Source of the DNA: Mesocentrotus franciscanus
Lineage: Eukaryota; Echinodermata; Echinoidea; Camarodonta; Strongylocentrotidae
Length of the DNA: 64,000 nucleotides
Reading direction: 5' to 3'
Assembly (NCBI GenBank): GCA_037976565.1
Contig: CP137680.1
Location: forward strand, 1,091,252 to 1,155,251
The position numbers and the translations under genes are program-made. Positions within the stretch are counted from its first letter, which is position 1; the number at the start of each line of letters is the position of its first letter. Below, piece after piece: positions 1 to 11,900 of this stretch. The notes below the pieces were generated by a model, which saw only the letters and a program-made list of their open reading frames with translations, did no database searches and was not told the DNA's origin.

Positions 1-551
1 GCCAGTTAACATGAAATGCACAAATGCAATTCCCATTCATATTTCAATCAACTTTGCTTGAAGTTGATACATAAATTAAGCTTCACATAGATAACCATGT
101 AACACGGTAACACCAACGCACACACATCAAAGTGAAAGTGCATGCACAATGACAGCGTACATCACGTATATAACTTAGGATTTTGTACCAACTGTTAAAT
201 ACATGTAGCTCATAATTAGAGTTTATATTGTCCAAAGTTCTCATTCTCATAAACTCACTTCGTGGCAGGACATTGCGAGTTTCAGTTCGTTATTCTGCTT
301 TCACAGACAGTAGAAAGTGGGCTGCTTGTAGTTCAACCCATCTTGCTTGCGGGCTTGCTTGTAGTGCAATAAATGGCGATGCCGTATAGCGAATACAATA
401 CAATAAACATGCTAGCGGGTTTCTGGATTCTTGTAGTAAACGCATATCTTGTGGATAAATTACTGCGTCCTATATTTAACAAACAACAAAGAAAATCAGG
501 AAAATCCTATCACATGAAAATTAAGGCGTCAATCAATCACTTGGCTAAACA
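1..551 (-). repeat. Probable 3' LTR of the BEL/Pao element
   Basis: Read on the minus strand, a long G run followed by AGAA (plus 552-567) looks like a polypurine tract. It is immediately followed by TGTTTAGCC, a typical LTR start. The first ~100 bases of this putative LTR (plus 450-551) recur at 6971-7073. A TATA-like stretch lies near plus 220-230. The far LTR border is not resolved and may lie outside the window. The small open frame at 373-657 on the plus strand looks accidental. Confidence 0.55.
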
Positions 552-610
552 TTCTCCCCCCCCCCCCGATGAGGGCTCTTTCCTCATCAAACACATTGAA
601 TTTATTGACA

Positions 611-1067
611 TTAATCTTCATAACCTTCTGCTGGGTATATCACAGCGATTTTGGTGATTGGTCGCGAATACTCTCCAAACTCTAATTTCACCTTGACGTT
701 TCTAACGCTTCCATCAGAGCCTGGGTAAACTTGAATAACTCGGCCGATCTTCCACTTTCCGCGCACAGAATATCGGCTACCACGACGATGTCGTCTATGT
801 GTACGTTTCTGCGATCAACATTCCACTTCTTACGTGGGGTTAGCAGTGGAAGGACATCTCTAGTCCACCGCTTTCAGAATGAGTTGACGATTCTCTGCAC
901 AAACTCGAAGCGATGCCTGGGATTGCTGGTTTCTAGGAACGGTCCCTGCGGTACATCACGAGATGCTTGGCCCAGTAGCATATCGTCGGGACTCAGATAG
1001 CTGCCATCTACTCTTACTATCCCTTCTTTGTCTGTGAAGGGACTCAAAGTCTTGAAGTCGCCTTTCT
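611..1067 (-). pseudogene. BEL/Pao integrase C-terminal remnant
   Basis: Translating the minus strand from about 1030 gives a stretch with the spacing of BEL/Pao integrase C-termini: an aspartate-rich LLGQ-type segment, a tryptophan-rich helix near 880, then a PGSDG/VRNV-type motif near 690 and a stop at 611-613. The frame changes around 740-760, so it cannot be read as one protein. It continues the polyprotein that ends at 1068. Confidence 0.7.
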
Positions 1068-2996
1068 CTACTCTACAACGGAGATCAGCTTGGGCCTCTT
1101 TGATCCCAAACCCCTTTGCAATCTGCTTCTCTTGTATAGAGTCAGGGTTTTTTCAACACCAACACAATCATCTCGATCTTGAACACCATTACCAGATCTG
1201 CTGTTTTGTGCAGCTTTGACTTTCTGCACAAATCTCAGGACATATGCAGTTAACCTGAGTAGTTTTCTCCAGCTGGAGAATTTCCTGACATCTATTACAT
1301 CTTGATGCTTAACTGCTGATATGAGGTGGACTCTTCGTCCTTCTACCTCAACTTCTGTTTCTGCAGGAATAGGCTTCTCTGGTGGCCACTCTTCCTCATG
1401 TCTGTTCAGGAACATAGGTCCCTTCTTCCTTCTTTCAGAGAGATTCATAGCAGACAGACCTCTGGAGACTTCATCAGCTGGATTGAGTTCTCCTGGGACA
1501 TGCTTCCATTCAGCAGGATCTGTTTGGCTTGTCTCTCCTTCTTTCTTACTCTCTCCTCTTAGAGACTCATTGCTCGTCCAGCCCTTCACTTTGAAGCCAC
1601 CCTTTTCCAGTACTTGGTCTATGTCGTTGGTTAGCTTCTCTGCTTCTTCCACAGATTTGACTGAATCACAGATGTCGACCATATTTACACTTTCTTTTAG
1701 CACTTGTGCAGCCTTGGCAAACCTTGATTCGGCTAATTCTGCTGTTAGCCTTCTAGCTAATCCATTCTTAACCAGCTCTTTCATTTGCTTGTCATAGGCA
1801 TCAGCATGTTCAGGATTTCGAGCTAGCCTTTTCGCTGTGGACTGCAGCACCTTCTCTGCCTGGGCTCGATTGTCAGGAAGCAGGTCAGGATCCTTCTTCC
1901 ACGGGTATGGGATCTCCCACTGGTTTCCCACCTGTTTGTTTGATTGTCTTATTATCTGCTCCTCCCTCTTTTCCTGTTCACTCAGAGGGCTAGGCTCACA
2001 CTGGCAGGAACTGGACTGCACCCCCATAGATTCAGCGCTCCATAATTCAGTCAAGTCGATTGGGGATGCCAATTTCACATGCAGCTCTTTCATTCTATCA
2101 CTGCTTCGTTTGGGAGCACCAAAGATGACCCAGCCCAATGGAGATTTACGGGCTACTAGTTTTCCTTTCTCTCTTGTCTCACCTAGGTGCATCTTTGGAT
2201 GGTCGATACCGATGAGGAGGTGAATCGACCCTGTTCCTCTGCGGAGTTCTTCATTCTTCAGATTGAATTGCCATGCTAAATCACTCATCTTCACTTCTGC
2301 AATATCTTCACTGATACATGGAATTGCTATAGCTGAAACAGAGTGGATCTTATTGGAAGAGAGAGATCTGACTTTGAGTTGAACCTGCTTGGTTTCCATC
2401 TGTTCCTGATCTCCTCCAATCTTAGTGATGGTGATACTAATGTTCTTGCCCTTTAGCTTCAGCTCCTCAGCAACAGACTTCTTGATAAGACTGACTTGTG
2501 CTCCTGAGTCCAATAGCACATTACCTGGATGACTATTCTCTAGCGGTCCCATCATCTCAGCTGTTACCACTGGTAACAGGGCCTCAGAATTACCTGTAAA
2601 GGCAACATCAACAGTTCCACCTCGTACTTCGGTTGAAGCATGCAGTAGGGGGTGGTGGAAATATTTACAAGGTTGACCAGCTACAGTTTCGGTGCATCGA
2701 CGCTTTCGTTTGCAATTCAACATGCGATGCTCTTTTCCGGCTTTCTTCATGCAACTGAAACATGCATGGTTCTCTTTTACTATCTTCAGTCTGTCTGCCT
2801 GAGACATTCCCAGAAACTTGCGGCACTGGTCGAGCCAATGTGTAGAGATTTCACATAACCAGCACTTATAGAATGTAGGCTGGAAAGGTTGCTGGACTTG
2901 ACTTTCTTGACCTTCTTGACTAACATAGTAAATGGCTCCTGATTTACTGCTACTGTCACTTCTAATTGGAGCAATGGCCCTCATTCTAGATTTCAA
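1068..2996 (-). pseudogene. BEL/Pao gag-protease-pol fragment, internally deleted
   Basis: This 642-codon frame is open but internally deleted. Residues 45-58 and 79-95 carry Cys/His knuckle-like clusters (CWLC, CFSC) of the gag C-terminus. Residues 163-167 (DSGAQ) are the aspartic protease active site. Residues ~350-420 match the spacer before the reverse transcriptase. The palm core is then absent: the frame jumps to a segment (about residues 425-480) that is normally just after it, and the position of the catalytic YxDD motif reads NMVD. A GELNPAD motif and the start of integrase (RKFSSW) follow near the C-terminus. The protein cannot be an active polymerase. It is notable that the deleted frame stays open. 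Confidence 0.85.
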
Positions 2997-3215
2997 TTCC
3001 CTTAATTATTAGCCATTCGATTAACACTGTCAGATTAGCTGGAACATTGAGTTGGTCCAAATGTCTGAACCAGACTTTTCTGTCGTCTTGATTCAGTTTC
3101 CTCTCTATCAACGATAGGATTTGGCTGTTATCCATGTCTTGAGGACGATCAATCTCCTTAAGAGTGTTATACGATCTTCTGACTAGATGTACTAGGTCGC
3201 AGAACCTATGCAGAA
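2997..3215 (-). pseudogene. BEL/Pao gag remnant
   Basis: The minus strand translates to a gag-like segment with a LVRRSYNTLKEI motif and a C-terminal helix. It leads into the next frame after an interruption at about 3000. The match stops abruptly near 3215, next to a 26-bp perfect palindrome, which marks the truncation point of the element. Confidence 0.65.
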
Positions 3216-3238
3216 CTATGCGTCTAGACGCATAGTTC
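3213..3238. repeat. 26-bp perfect palindrome
   Basis: GAACTATGCG TCTAGA CGCATAGTTC reads the same on both strands. It sits exactly where the gag homology of the BEL/Pao element ends. Confidence 0.9.
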
Positions 3239-3319
3239 CCGGAACGCCGAAGGCGGCGCTATATTTATCGAACACTCTATCGGAACACTGTAAATGCTTT
3301 CATTAGGAAAGGACCTGTT

Positions 3320-3740
3320 GTGAATAAAGAGCTCCAGTTTTCTATGATCACGTTTACCCTTTTTCGCTTTAAATACACGGATACAACACTGAACAGTTTT
3401 AATTACATATGACTTCCTTGAAATCAAATGACCCGCAGGTAATTAGGAGAATTTATCTGTTTTTTGTCAAGTTGTCTGATTTGATGACGTCATTGGCGAT
3501 TTATAAGCCATTTATAAGCCATTGGCTAGAAAAGTCATTGGCGATTTATAAGCGATTTATAAGCCATTGGCTTTTTATATGCCATTATCCCTTCTGCGAT
3601 TTTTTGGCGATTTATAATTCGAGCTCCAGTTTTCTATGATCGCGTTTACCCTTACGGTGTAAATACAACGATTTATAAGCCATTGGTTATTTATAAGCCA
3701 GTATCCCTCGTGCGATTTTTTGGCGATTTATAACCCAAAT
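3320..3740 (+). repeat. Short-word repeat cluster (GCGATTTATAAGCC)
   Basis: The word GGCGATTTATAAGCC and variants recur about ten times between 3494 and 3735. A ~35-bp segment starting GAGCTCCAGTTTTCTATGAT occurs at 3329 and again near 3621. It looks like a degenerate tandem array; no coding signal was seen. Confidence 0.7.
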
Positions 3741-3988
3741 AATACTTCTCTCACGCATTATTCAATAGCGATTTTCACCGTAGGAAACCACAGAACGCCT
3801 TCGCATGTTTACCCGCCGGGCACCAAAATTTGTGAAACATGTCTGCAAAGTAACCTGGTGTGTTTGTAAGTAAACTGAAGTTATTTTATTTTATTATTTT
3901 TAATCTCACGCACATACAGTACAACATGCAACATGTTCATTATATACCGGTATGAATTAAAATTAATGATGAAATAAAAATTTGTTTG
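3741..3988. other. Unassigned AT-rich spacer
   Basis: No gene, RNA or clear repeat was recognised here. The stretch separates the short-word cluster from the foldback element. Confidence 0.4.
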
Positions 3989-4884
3989 TGACACTGCACC
4001 ACTCGCACTGCTGAACCACCCTGTGTGAAGATCTAGTGAAACTTAGCAGCACACAACCCATACTAAAAAAAAAGTCTTAAAAATATGATTATTGTAACAA
4101 AAAAATCTCATTCATGAATTATGTGTCTTTCATTATTATCTTGGCTGTTTGGTTATTTTTTATTCACAAGAGCGCTCAAATCTTCAATCCTGAGCACATT
4201 CTTGCAAGGCCCTAGTCTAAGTAACAAGTCAAACACTCCTACTCCTACTCCTAGACCTAGTGCCAATGAGGTGAAACACGACAGTCTTTGACCTCATACT
4301 CATAGGTGACAATAGCGCATATACGGGGTGGTGCATTTGAGGAAAGTCGGCACCCGCGGTAACACACAAATGCACACAATGATAACGACAAGGCTTGCCG
4401 GCGGTGTGAGTTGTCTTGTGATTTTATGATTTTTTTTCTTTTAATTAAAAACTTTTTTGAGTAAAATTAGTTATTGATTATTGCAGTTTATATATATCAC
4501 AAATTTATATCTCTGAGGTATAAATTTTGATTAAATTCTTGTGAATTTTCTACAATGATGCTTGAAAGTCTGACTACTCTGGCGTTTTTTCTCCACGTTA
4601 TTGAGGTCCTAATCCCCCTGGAGTGCCTCTAAATATGGAATTGTAAAAAACATGCCAATAACCTAGAGGGCCTCACAAAAATATGCTCAAAATTAAAGAT
4701 TTGAGTGCTCTGGTGAACAAAAAACAACATAACAGCCAAGATTATAATGAAAGACAGATCATTCCATTGTCATTCATTCATGATTTTTATAAAAATATTT
4801 TTTAAAATATGGGTTGTGTGCTGTATAGATTCTCTACAGACCAGATGCAGACAGGGTGGTTCAGCAGTGCGAGTGCACTTCACT
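3989..4884. mobile_element. Foldback (long-TIR) MITE, ~0.9 kb
   Basis: The left arm (about 3989-4215) and right arm (about 4655-4884) are inverted copies. They share ACTCGCACTGCTGAACCACC at the outside, and CTTTCATTATTATCTTGGCTG and GAGCGCTCAAATCTTCAATC further in, each opposite its complement. The ~440-bp loop has no coding signal. The structure fits a non-autonomous DNA transposon. Target duplications were not resolved. Confidence 0.7.
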
Positions 4885-5138
4885 AACATTCATGCTAACG
4901 TTAGGTATGTATACTAGTATTCTATACAGACTAGCATGCCGTACTCATGCCAAAAGATTTGCTACCTTCCCTTTTCATTTCTTTTCCAGCAACAGTTAAA
5001 AATTGGCCTTTGCCATGTCGTTCTCAACACAGATTATCGGCCATGTTCTTATTGCAGTACCAACAGTCAAATCATTCTTGTTGTGTAGTCTTCAAGTACA
5101 CCATTTCCCTACTTTTACAACTTCTCCACATTTATTTC

Positions 5139-5197
5139 CAGGACAACATTATACTAGTATCCCAAGGCCCTTGGGATACTAGTATAATGTTGTCCTG
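5139..5197. repeat. 59-bp near-perfect palindrome
   Basis: Two 29-base arms (5139-5167 and 5169-5197) are exact reverse complements separated by a single C at 5168. The centre is CCCAAGG C CCTTGGG. It would form a cruciform or a very stable hairpin. Confidence 0.92.
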
Positions 5198-6359
5198 TCT
5201 TTAATTCTCTTTCTTTTACTCTCTCTATCTCTCTATCTTAACACTAGGTTATGACTGTAAAGTTCGAGGGATCTACTGTAACTACCGACGTAGTCAATTA
5301 AGGGTTCAAAGATAGCTGACAAACTCAAGTGCAATCGGCCACAAGCCCTTGTACAAACATACCACTCATCCCTCGTCTAGTACCAAGTCCCTACTTATAT
5401 CTACAACTGTGCACGACTAATGTGAAGTGCTCATTCACAGCATACATTGGCATTTAACACATGTATCTCTGCTCTTCTTAAAAATAAAAAACAGCACCTA
5501 TGACCACCAAAGAAAGGGGATTTCTCATTGGCATAGGCCTATATTAAACACATTTCCCAATAGATATATTATTACCTTTAAACTTTCTATCAATATCAGG
5601 ATGGACCCTCACTAATGCAATTCAACTGTCTTCACTTTTGGCCAAATAATCCATCTCATGAAATTTCATAGCCACTTAAATGCCCACACAAATCAGAATT
5701 ACTGTGCCATAATTGAGCAACAACCTGTCCTGCAACCAAGATGCAAACTAATGCGGTATACTCAAAGCACTTCGTAGGAAACTTGAACACATATCTTCTT
5801 ATCAGTCCACCAATCTACTTTTCTGCTATACCAATACCCAACCCTAGTTCCGACAGCTCTGGGTAACTCAGGCATAGGCTAGGGGGCGTTTGTGCACCTA
5901 AGTGTTCTGAGGGGTCCATATATATTCAATCTCAAAATTTGACAATAAGACAATATGTATTAAAGCAAAACAGTCGTGGGCTTGGTTAGTGTTACTATAC
6001 AGTGCGGATTATTTATTATATAGACATCAACACATCAACAACCTATATAAATATGCATATAATTATATACATACATAATTATGTCTCTATATTTATCTAC
6101 GTACTTTATCATGCGGGCTTGTCAAAAATAAAATTTCAAAGGAGTTTTGTAACAATACGTAATTTTGTCAGATTCCGGTGTTCACTACTTTATCGAACCT
6201 CTTGAAATGTTGAATATTCATGTTGTGATTGTTTCATATTATTATTATAATTTTGTATATATTTTATATTCATTATTATTATCATTATTGTTTTTATTTG
6301 TATTATTATTATCATTATTACTCTTATTATTGTTGCTTTTTTTTTTTTTTTTTTGTTTT
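5198..6359. other. Non-coding stretch, no recognised feature
   Basis: Only short chance reading frames with low-complexity translation are present. AT-rich, with several TATA-like runs near 6000-6110. No support for a gene. Confidence 0.4.
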
Positions 6360-6960
6360 ATAGTTATATTTTTGATTTACTGAGTATAATTTGGCATAGG
6401 GTCATATATGATATTGTATTATGTTTTGCTATTCTTTGTTCTCTATACAAGGGAGGTATTACTTCCTGATAGGAAATCGTTTCGTTCTGAGAACGAACCG
6501 TACAGTAGCCTTTTTCTGTATACTGGACTCACTCTTTTTTTAAGTATTCCATATTTTTTTTTCCGGTTGAGATTCATTTATTATTATTATTATTATTATT
6601 ATTGTTTTTATTTGTATAATTATTATCATCATTGTTATCTTTATTATTACTCTTGATATTGTTGCTTTTTTGTTGTTGTTTTTTATTTGTTGTTTTATAG
6701 TTATTATTACATTATGTTTTATTTTTGATTTACTGAGTATAATTTGTTATAGGGTCATGTATGATATTGTATTATGTTTTGCTATTCTTTGTTCTCTATA
6801 CAAGGGAGGTATTACTTCCTGATAGGAAACCGTTTCGTTCTAAGAACGAACCGTACAATAGCCTTTTGTATACTGGACTTACTCTTTTTTAAGTATTCCA
6901 TAATTTTTTCCAGTTGAGATTCGTTTATTTCTGTTAAAAACATAGCCCTTTCTATAATAT
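6360..6960. repeat. Tandem duplication, ~355-bp period
   Basis: The block beginning TTTTTGATTTACTGAGTATAA at ~6368 is repeated from ~6722. Both copies include ACAAGGGAGGTATTACTTCC and a small inverted repeat around TTCGTTCT(G/A)AGAACGAA. The second copy runs into the LTR-like segment at 6971. Confidence 0.8.
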
Positions 6961-6970
6961 AGTTAGAGAT

Positions 6971-7073
6971 TGTGGATAAATTACTGCGTCCTACATTTAA
7001 CAAACAACAAAGAAAATCAGGAAAATCCTATCACATGAAAATTAAGCCGTCAATCAATCACTTGGCGAAACAA
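6971..7073 (-). repeat. BEL LTR 5'-end fragment
   Basis: About 100 bases with only a few mismatches to 450-551, the start of the putative BEL LTR. It probably derives from a solo or truncated LTR of the same family. The matching LTR start lies at the right end. Confidence 0.7.
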
Positions 7074-7732
7074 TAACCCCATATTCTGAGTTACTCACAC
7101 TTTTAAGTTTCATTGCGCCATACATTATTTTGTGTATAATATCCATCATTCAAATGTATATTAAACAGGTTTATTACTTAAAACTCATAATGAAAACTAT
7201 CAATTGAAAAATCTATCCCACTAAAAATAGAGATTATTGATATTCTTTCAAATTTTGAGCCAAAATTACATTTTAGTAAAAAATATTAGAAAATGCGCGT
7301 GGCATCCACACGTAACTAATTCCTTAGTATTTTTGCAACAGTTTTAGCATGGATGCCATGCATTACCCCCAAAATACCATGGAATCCTTTTCTAGAGCCT
7401 TTTTTATGTTTGGATGGTCTACTTTAATTACTAAGAAAAAAATAAAAAATAAAAAAACAAAATAAAACGCTGTAAAATGCGAACAAGAATAGTTATGTAG
7501 CAATTTTAAGAAGAAAAAAATTAAACAAAAACATTTACATGCATAGTGTGTGAATATCACACTCAAATGTATGACTCGTCAATTAATAAGTAAACTTATG
7601 TTATAACTGTTTGATTAGGAATAGGAGAAATTCTTGGTTTTCAGTTACATTTAGCTGTTTAGGTATTAGTGAAAATGATTTGATTCCGTTATTAAAAAGT
7701 TGAAATAATATCTAAATATTTTCATTTTTTCA
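7074..7732. other. AT-rich non-coding stretch
   Basis: No gene or recognisable element was found. Frames in this stretch are low-complexity translations of A/T runs. Confidence 0.4.
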
Positions 7733-7925
7733 GGTTAGTGTTGGGAGCCCCAAAATTTGATGGCAAAATTTCACTTAAATTGAATCATAATATGAATTAA
7801 AGAGGATGTCATTTAAGACACATTTCTGCAAGGATTTTCAAAACAAATGTGTTTGAAGTCGAATATTGATGAAAGAATTCAAAATTTAGGTTTTCTGCGT
7901 AAAACAGAAAACCCAAATTATGTAT
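7733..7925 (+). repeat. Half-copy of the TTAA hairpin MITE
   Basis: The sequence from GTTGGGAGCCCC through GAATATTGATGAAAGAAT parallels the left half of the complete hairpin element at 53083-53443. The right arm is lost here. Confidence 0.75.
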
Positions 7926-8142
7926 TCGTTTATCAAAGGTATATGTGCATGTTTTGGGGTGACAATGCCTTCCATACACAAGAATGAGTCTGCTTCCTTT
8001 CACAATGACACAAGTAAAAAAATAAGAATTTTTTGCCCGCGTTTTCAAGCGTTTACACGCGGGTAAAACGCGTGCAAAACACTGGCATTTTACCGCGTGC
8101 AAATGCCAATGGGCCCGCGAGCTCTACTGTATATTGTTAGTT

Positions 8143-8484
8143 AATTTCTTTCGCTATTTAATTTAATATTTTGTTTACCTTGAAAGGGGCCTCATGTTCA
8201 TGTTCAAGTATAAGTTGCTTCTGAGAGGTCCTGGCCTATTATGTATTGTGTATTTATGATTTATATTGTTGTTTATGATGCCAAATAAACTGATCTTGAA
8301 ATTGACTTTCGAACCAATGTTTTTCTCCCCGTAAAGTAATCGCTCCATCCTCTTTGAGCCTGTGGTGGATTGAAAGTTTTTAACTTTTTACTTTTTACTC
8401 TATTATGAAATAGGAGTTTCTTGATCATATTTATTGTTGGGATATCCCTTCCTGTCTAGAAATAAACATACAATGATTCATTAT
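8143..8484 (+). repeat. Dispersed repeat, copy 1
   Basis: A ~340-bp segment, TTCGCTATTTAATTTAATAT through CTGTCTAGAAAT, recurs in the same orientation at 10401-10753 with few differences. It includes CCAAATAAACTG, which resembles a polyadenylation/3'-tail region, so it may be the 3' end of a retroelement. Confidence 0.8.
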
Positions 8485-9846
8485 CTACATTATAGAATTC
8501 ATATATCTTATCCTACTGGAATTTCAAGCAACGCCGAACAAGAAGTCCTGACAATGCATTTTTAAACCTCGTTTAAACCAAACACTAGGATTACTACCTG
8601 CCGTAAAAACTTCACTTTGATACAATCTGAAAATATATGTGAACATGTTTCCATTTCTTCTTGGTAATATGAACATAAATTAGCAGTAGCCAACGAAAAC
8701 AGAAAAGTTGTTTTTCTTTTTTAAAAAAAGTGCTCTATGCAGCTATTTACATTACAACTCTCGGAGTTTCGCAATTAAAGATGAAAACCATAGTCTCAAA
8801 AAGATATCTTCGATTTTTTTTTTTTTTAAATTTAAATCTAGATAACTTCTCCTAAAGGCAATTCATGTTCAACTTATTTTCTTGTTGTCGATTTTTTACA
8901 AAATATCTGTACACTTTTTTTGAGCTTACAGTCCATCAATTTTTCTCTTTTCCCAAAAAATTGCAAGAAAAACTATCATTTTGTTATCCAGCAGCAATCC
9001 CGGTTTTCCTGCATCTATGGCGTAGACTTCTATACATCATATATCTTAACCATTTCAATTGCGCTTATTTCAAGTTTTTAAAGTTTTTATTTGTTCCACA
9101 TTTTACAAAAAATATAGACATACATATAAAATAAAAATTATACAATACGTGTAGTATACATGAGCACGTCTCAATGATTCTCAATTCATATGATAGATTA
9201 AGTAGAATGTGAGGAACCTATTAAAAAGCAATACTTGTATATTATAGGTTTCTGGTAAAATAAACATTGTAGATGTAAAAACCGTAGCAATAGAGAAAGA
9301 CGTAATTTAGAGGGGGAAATTTAAAACACAATGGAATAAGGACATTTCTATACAAAATAATGCATTGGTACCAATATCCAGAGTCACCTGGTTAAAATGC
9401 GTAGTCACCCGAGCAATTTAGTTAGCATAGCACAAAGTAATTAGTTTTTATATATTTAAAAATCGGAACATGCATCATTAATTAACAATTAACATTAGCA
9501 TTGGAGGAAACAGGACTGTGGAGGGCAAACAAAATATATTAGATGTAAGAATTTAAATGAGAAACTCGAAGTTTGCGTTCAAAGCAATTTACGCGTGTGC
9601 TTATACTCAGACTCTTAACATAATTATCACAACGGTCTTACTCTAGACTTATTAATTACATGATTCGACTTGTAAATATTTTATTAATACAAAAATTAAA
9701 ACAAATCACTGTAACATCGATGCACAAAAATTCATGTTAAAAAAAAGGATCCCTATCATTTTCTCCACGATTCTTACAACTGTTATTATCATATCACACC
9801 AACGAACTATGCATATAAAAAGGTGATGCCTTCAATACCATTTTTT
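8485..9846. other. AT-rich non-coding stretch
   Basis: No coding signal, RNA gene or repeat was recognised apart from A/T homopolymer runs. Confidence 0.4.
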
Positions 9847-10372
9847 GTACATCGAAATTACAAGAGAATATAAATCTTCCAACTACACAAACAAATCAAA
9901 AAATTATCAAAACAGACCTCTTCCCTTTCTTCTTTTTCTTTCTCACCTCTTCCCTTTCTTCTCTTTCTCATTCTGACCTCTTCCCTTTTTTGTGTGTATT
10001 GCTCGTGTGTGTGTTTGTGTGTGATTGTAAGTGTGTGCATATACGTGGTTGATACCTGCTGAATAGTAAATGGTCGGTCTTTTTTTTTTTGGGGGGGGTT
10101 CATTTTCTAAATGTACATCGAAATTACAAGAGAATATAAATCTTCCAACTACACAAACCAATCAAAACATTATCAAAACAGACCTCTTCCCTTTCTTCTT
10201 TTTCTTTCTCACCTCTTCCCTTTCTTCTCTTTCTCATTCTGACCTCTTCCCTTTTTTGTGTGTATTGCTCGTGTGTGTGTTTGTGTGTGATTTTAAGTGT
10301 GTGCATATACGTGGTTGATACCTGCTGAATAGTAAATGGTCGGTCTTTTTTTTTTTTTGGTTCATTTTCTAA
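9847..10372. repeat. Two-copy tandem duplication, ~263 bp
   Basis: Copy 1 (9847-~10110) and copy 2 (~10111-10372) are nearly identical. Both start TGTACATCGAAATTACAAGA and contain a pyrimidine-rich tract, a TG-rich tract and a T/G homopolymer. Main differences are homopolymer lengths near 10080 and 10347. The open frames on either strand are low complexity. Confidence 0.9.
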
Positions 10373-10400
10373 ATGTACATATGTATGTCGTAAGTTTATT

Positions 10401-10753
10401 TATTTCGCTATTTAATTTAATATTTTGTTTACCTTGATAGGGGCCTCATGTTCATGTTCAAGTACAAGTTGCTTCTGAGAGGTCCTGGCCTATTATGTAT
10501 TGTGTATTTATGATTTATATTGTTGTTTATGATGCCAAATAAACTGAATTAAAATGGAATTGAAATTGACTTTCAAACCAATGTTTTTCTCCCCGTAAAG
10601 TAATCGCTGCATCCTTATTATTACTCTTTGAGCCTGTGGTGGTTTGAAAGTTTTTAACTTTTAACTTTATTATGAAATTGGAGTTTCTGGATCATATTTA
10701 TTGTTGGGATATTCCCTTCCTGTCTAGAAATATACATATAACGATTCATTAAC
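10401..10753 (+). repeat. Dispersed repeat, copy 2
   Basis: Same family and orientation as 8143-8484. Small indels occur around the AAATAAACTGA segment. Confidence 0.8.
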
Positions 10754-11261
10754 ATTCCAATTACGCTAATACCAAGAGTCATACCATAATTATGGCAGGC
10801 TTATTCCGAATGGTCGGGTAGCGTCGCGGTGCGTCGCGTTAACTTGAACGCGACCATTCGTCCAAAGCCCCGGTTTTCCCGAAAGGGTGCGTTGGATGGT
10901 TAGGGCGCGTCACGTCAGATAACGCGACCAAATGGCACATACGGGGGCTTATTCCAAATGTACGCGTTCAGAGTCCCATGCCAACAGCGCGCGCCTGTTA
11001 CGTACGTACGTCGCGTACGTATACTGGTGGATATCGATATCGATCGCGAGCTGAGAGCGATTGATGGAGAGAGTTAAGTTAAATTTCGTCGATTATTTCG
11101 TCAAAAAGAGGTTTTTTAGCTGAAAATCAATAAGGAACTACAACTAATTGTAGTGCATGGACAGAACTCATATGTGCTTGCATCCAGAATTTTTGGCCCC
11201 CAAAGCGTATTTCGACTCTTTTTGGCATAAAAGTTAAACTTAAGCCTAAAGGCTAAGCCAG
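10754..11261. other. CpG-rich unassigned segment with short repeats
   Basis: A locally GC-rich patch (10798-11060) has two direct copies of GGCTTATTCC(G/A)AATG at 10798 and 10947, and several GCGTCGCG/GCGAC words in opposite orientation. It may be a MITE, but I could not define its ends. No gene is visible. Confidence 0.45.
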
Positions 11262-11350
11262 GCTTAGCCTAGACCGAAAGCTTCAGTCTCTGATATCGAC
11301 GGTTGTTCCGCTGAGATTGCATCTGGCTCCTCTGACCGCCTCAATACGTA
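11262..11350 (-). repeat. Repeat segment B (matches 22735-22812 inverted)
   Basis: The segment around AGCTTCAGTCTCTGATATCG is the reverse complement of sequence near 22750-22805. Its partner segment A lies at 12630-12715. Confidence 0.7.
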
Positions 11351-11691
11351 GACTGAAGTACGTCTGTGGGGTAGTGTGGGGAACGAATGGTTCGGTTCAG
11401 CCGGACTGCGATGAATGAGATATGCAACGAGTTTTTCACTCTTTACGTCTTCATATACCCACTTTAGCTGCAATTTTACACTGAATCTTATTAAAAATTA
11501 TAAACAACACGGAAACATCTACTTTGACTTACGATAGCTTGCTCATTTAGATCCTAAATTAATGATTAATCCGAGAAAGTCTTGTAGTCAACATGATTTG
11601 TTGTCAGCCATCTTGGTTTGAGTTTATGAATATTCATTTTTTCTTTTCGAATGTCCAATAGCTACGTACGAGTTGGCCCGGCTTGACCCAG

Positions 11692-11900
11692 TGATATTCA
11701 AGATTCAAGATTCAAGATTCAAGATTCAAGATAATTTATTGTCTGATTAAAAAAAATACAGAAATTTGTCCTCCACTGGCGAGTGACATATTACATAAAC
11801 AGCAACATAGACGATATATAAATACATTCAAGGATACAAAGAAAATACAACAATAATAATAACAGCAATAATATAAATACATGTAACAGAACCGACATCA
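11692..11900 (-). mobile_element. 3' end of a CR1-like non-LTR element
   Basis: On the minus strand a ~150-200 bp non-coding segment ends in tandem CTTGAAT units (five ATTCAAG units on plus, ~11698-11733). CR1/L2-like elements characteristically end in short 3' microrepeats rather than poly(A). No coding part remains. Confidence 0.55.

Larger units (their letters stand above)
551..3215 (-). mobile_element. Decayed BEL/Pao LTR retrotransposon, 5'-truncated
   Basis: On the minus strand the order is gag remnant (3215 to 2997), gag zinc-knuckle region with protease and pol fragments (2996 to 1068), integrase C-terminal remnant (1030 to 611), polypurine tract (567 to 552), then LTR. Order and motifs match BEL/Pao. 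The element is broken: gag is cut off near 3215, the core of the reverse transcriptase is missing, and the integrase is frame-disrupted. No 5' LTR or primer-binding site is seen upstream. It is a molecular fossil. Confidence 0.85.

Noticed and set aside
7809..8102. 97-codon minus-strand frame
   Set aside because: It overlaps the half-MITE at 7733-7925 and has no recognisable features.
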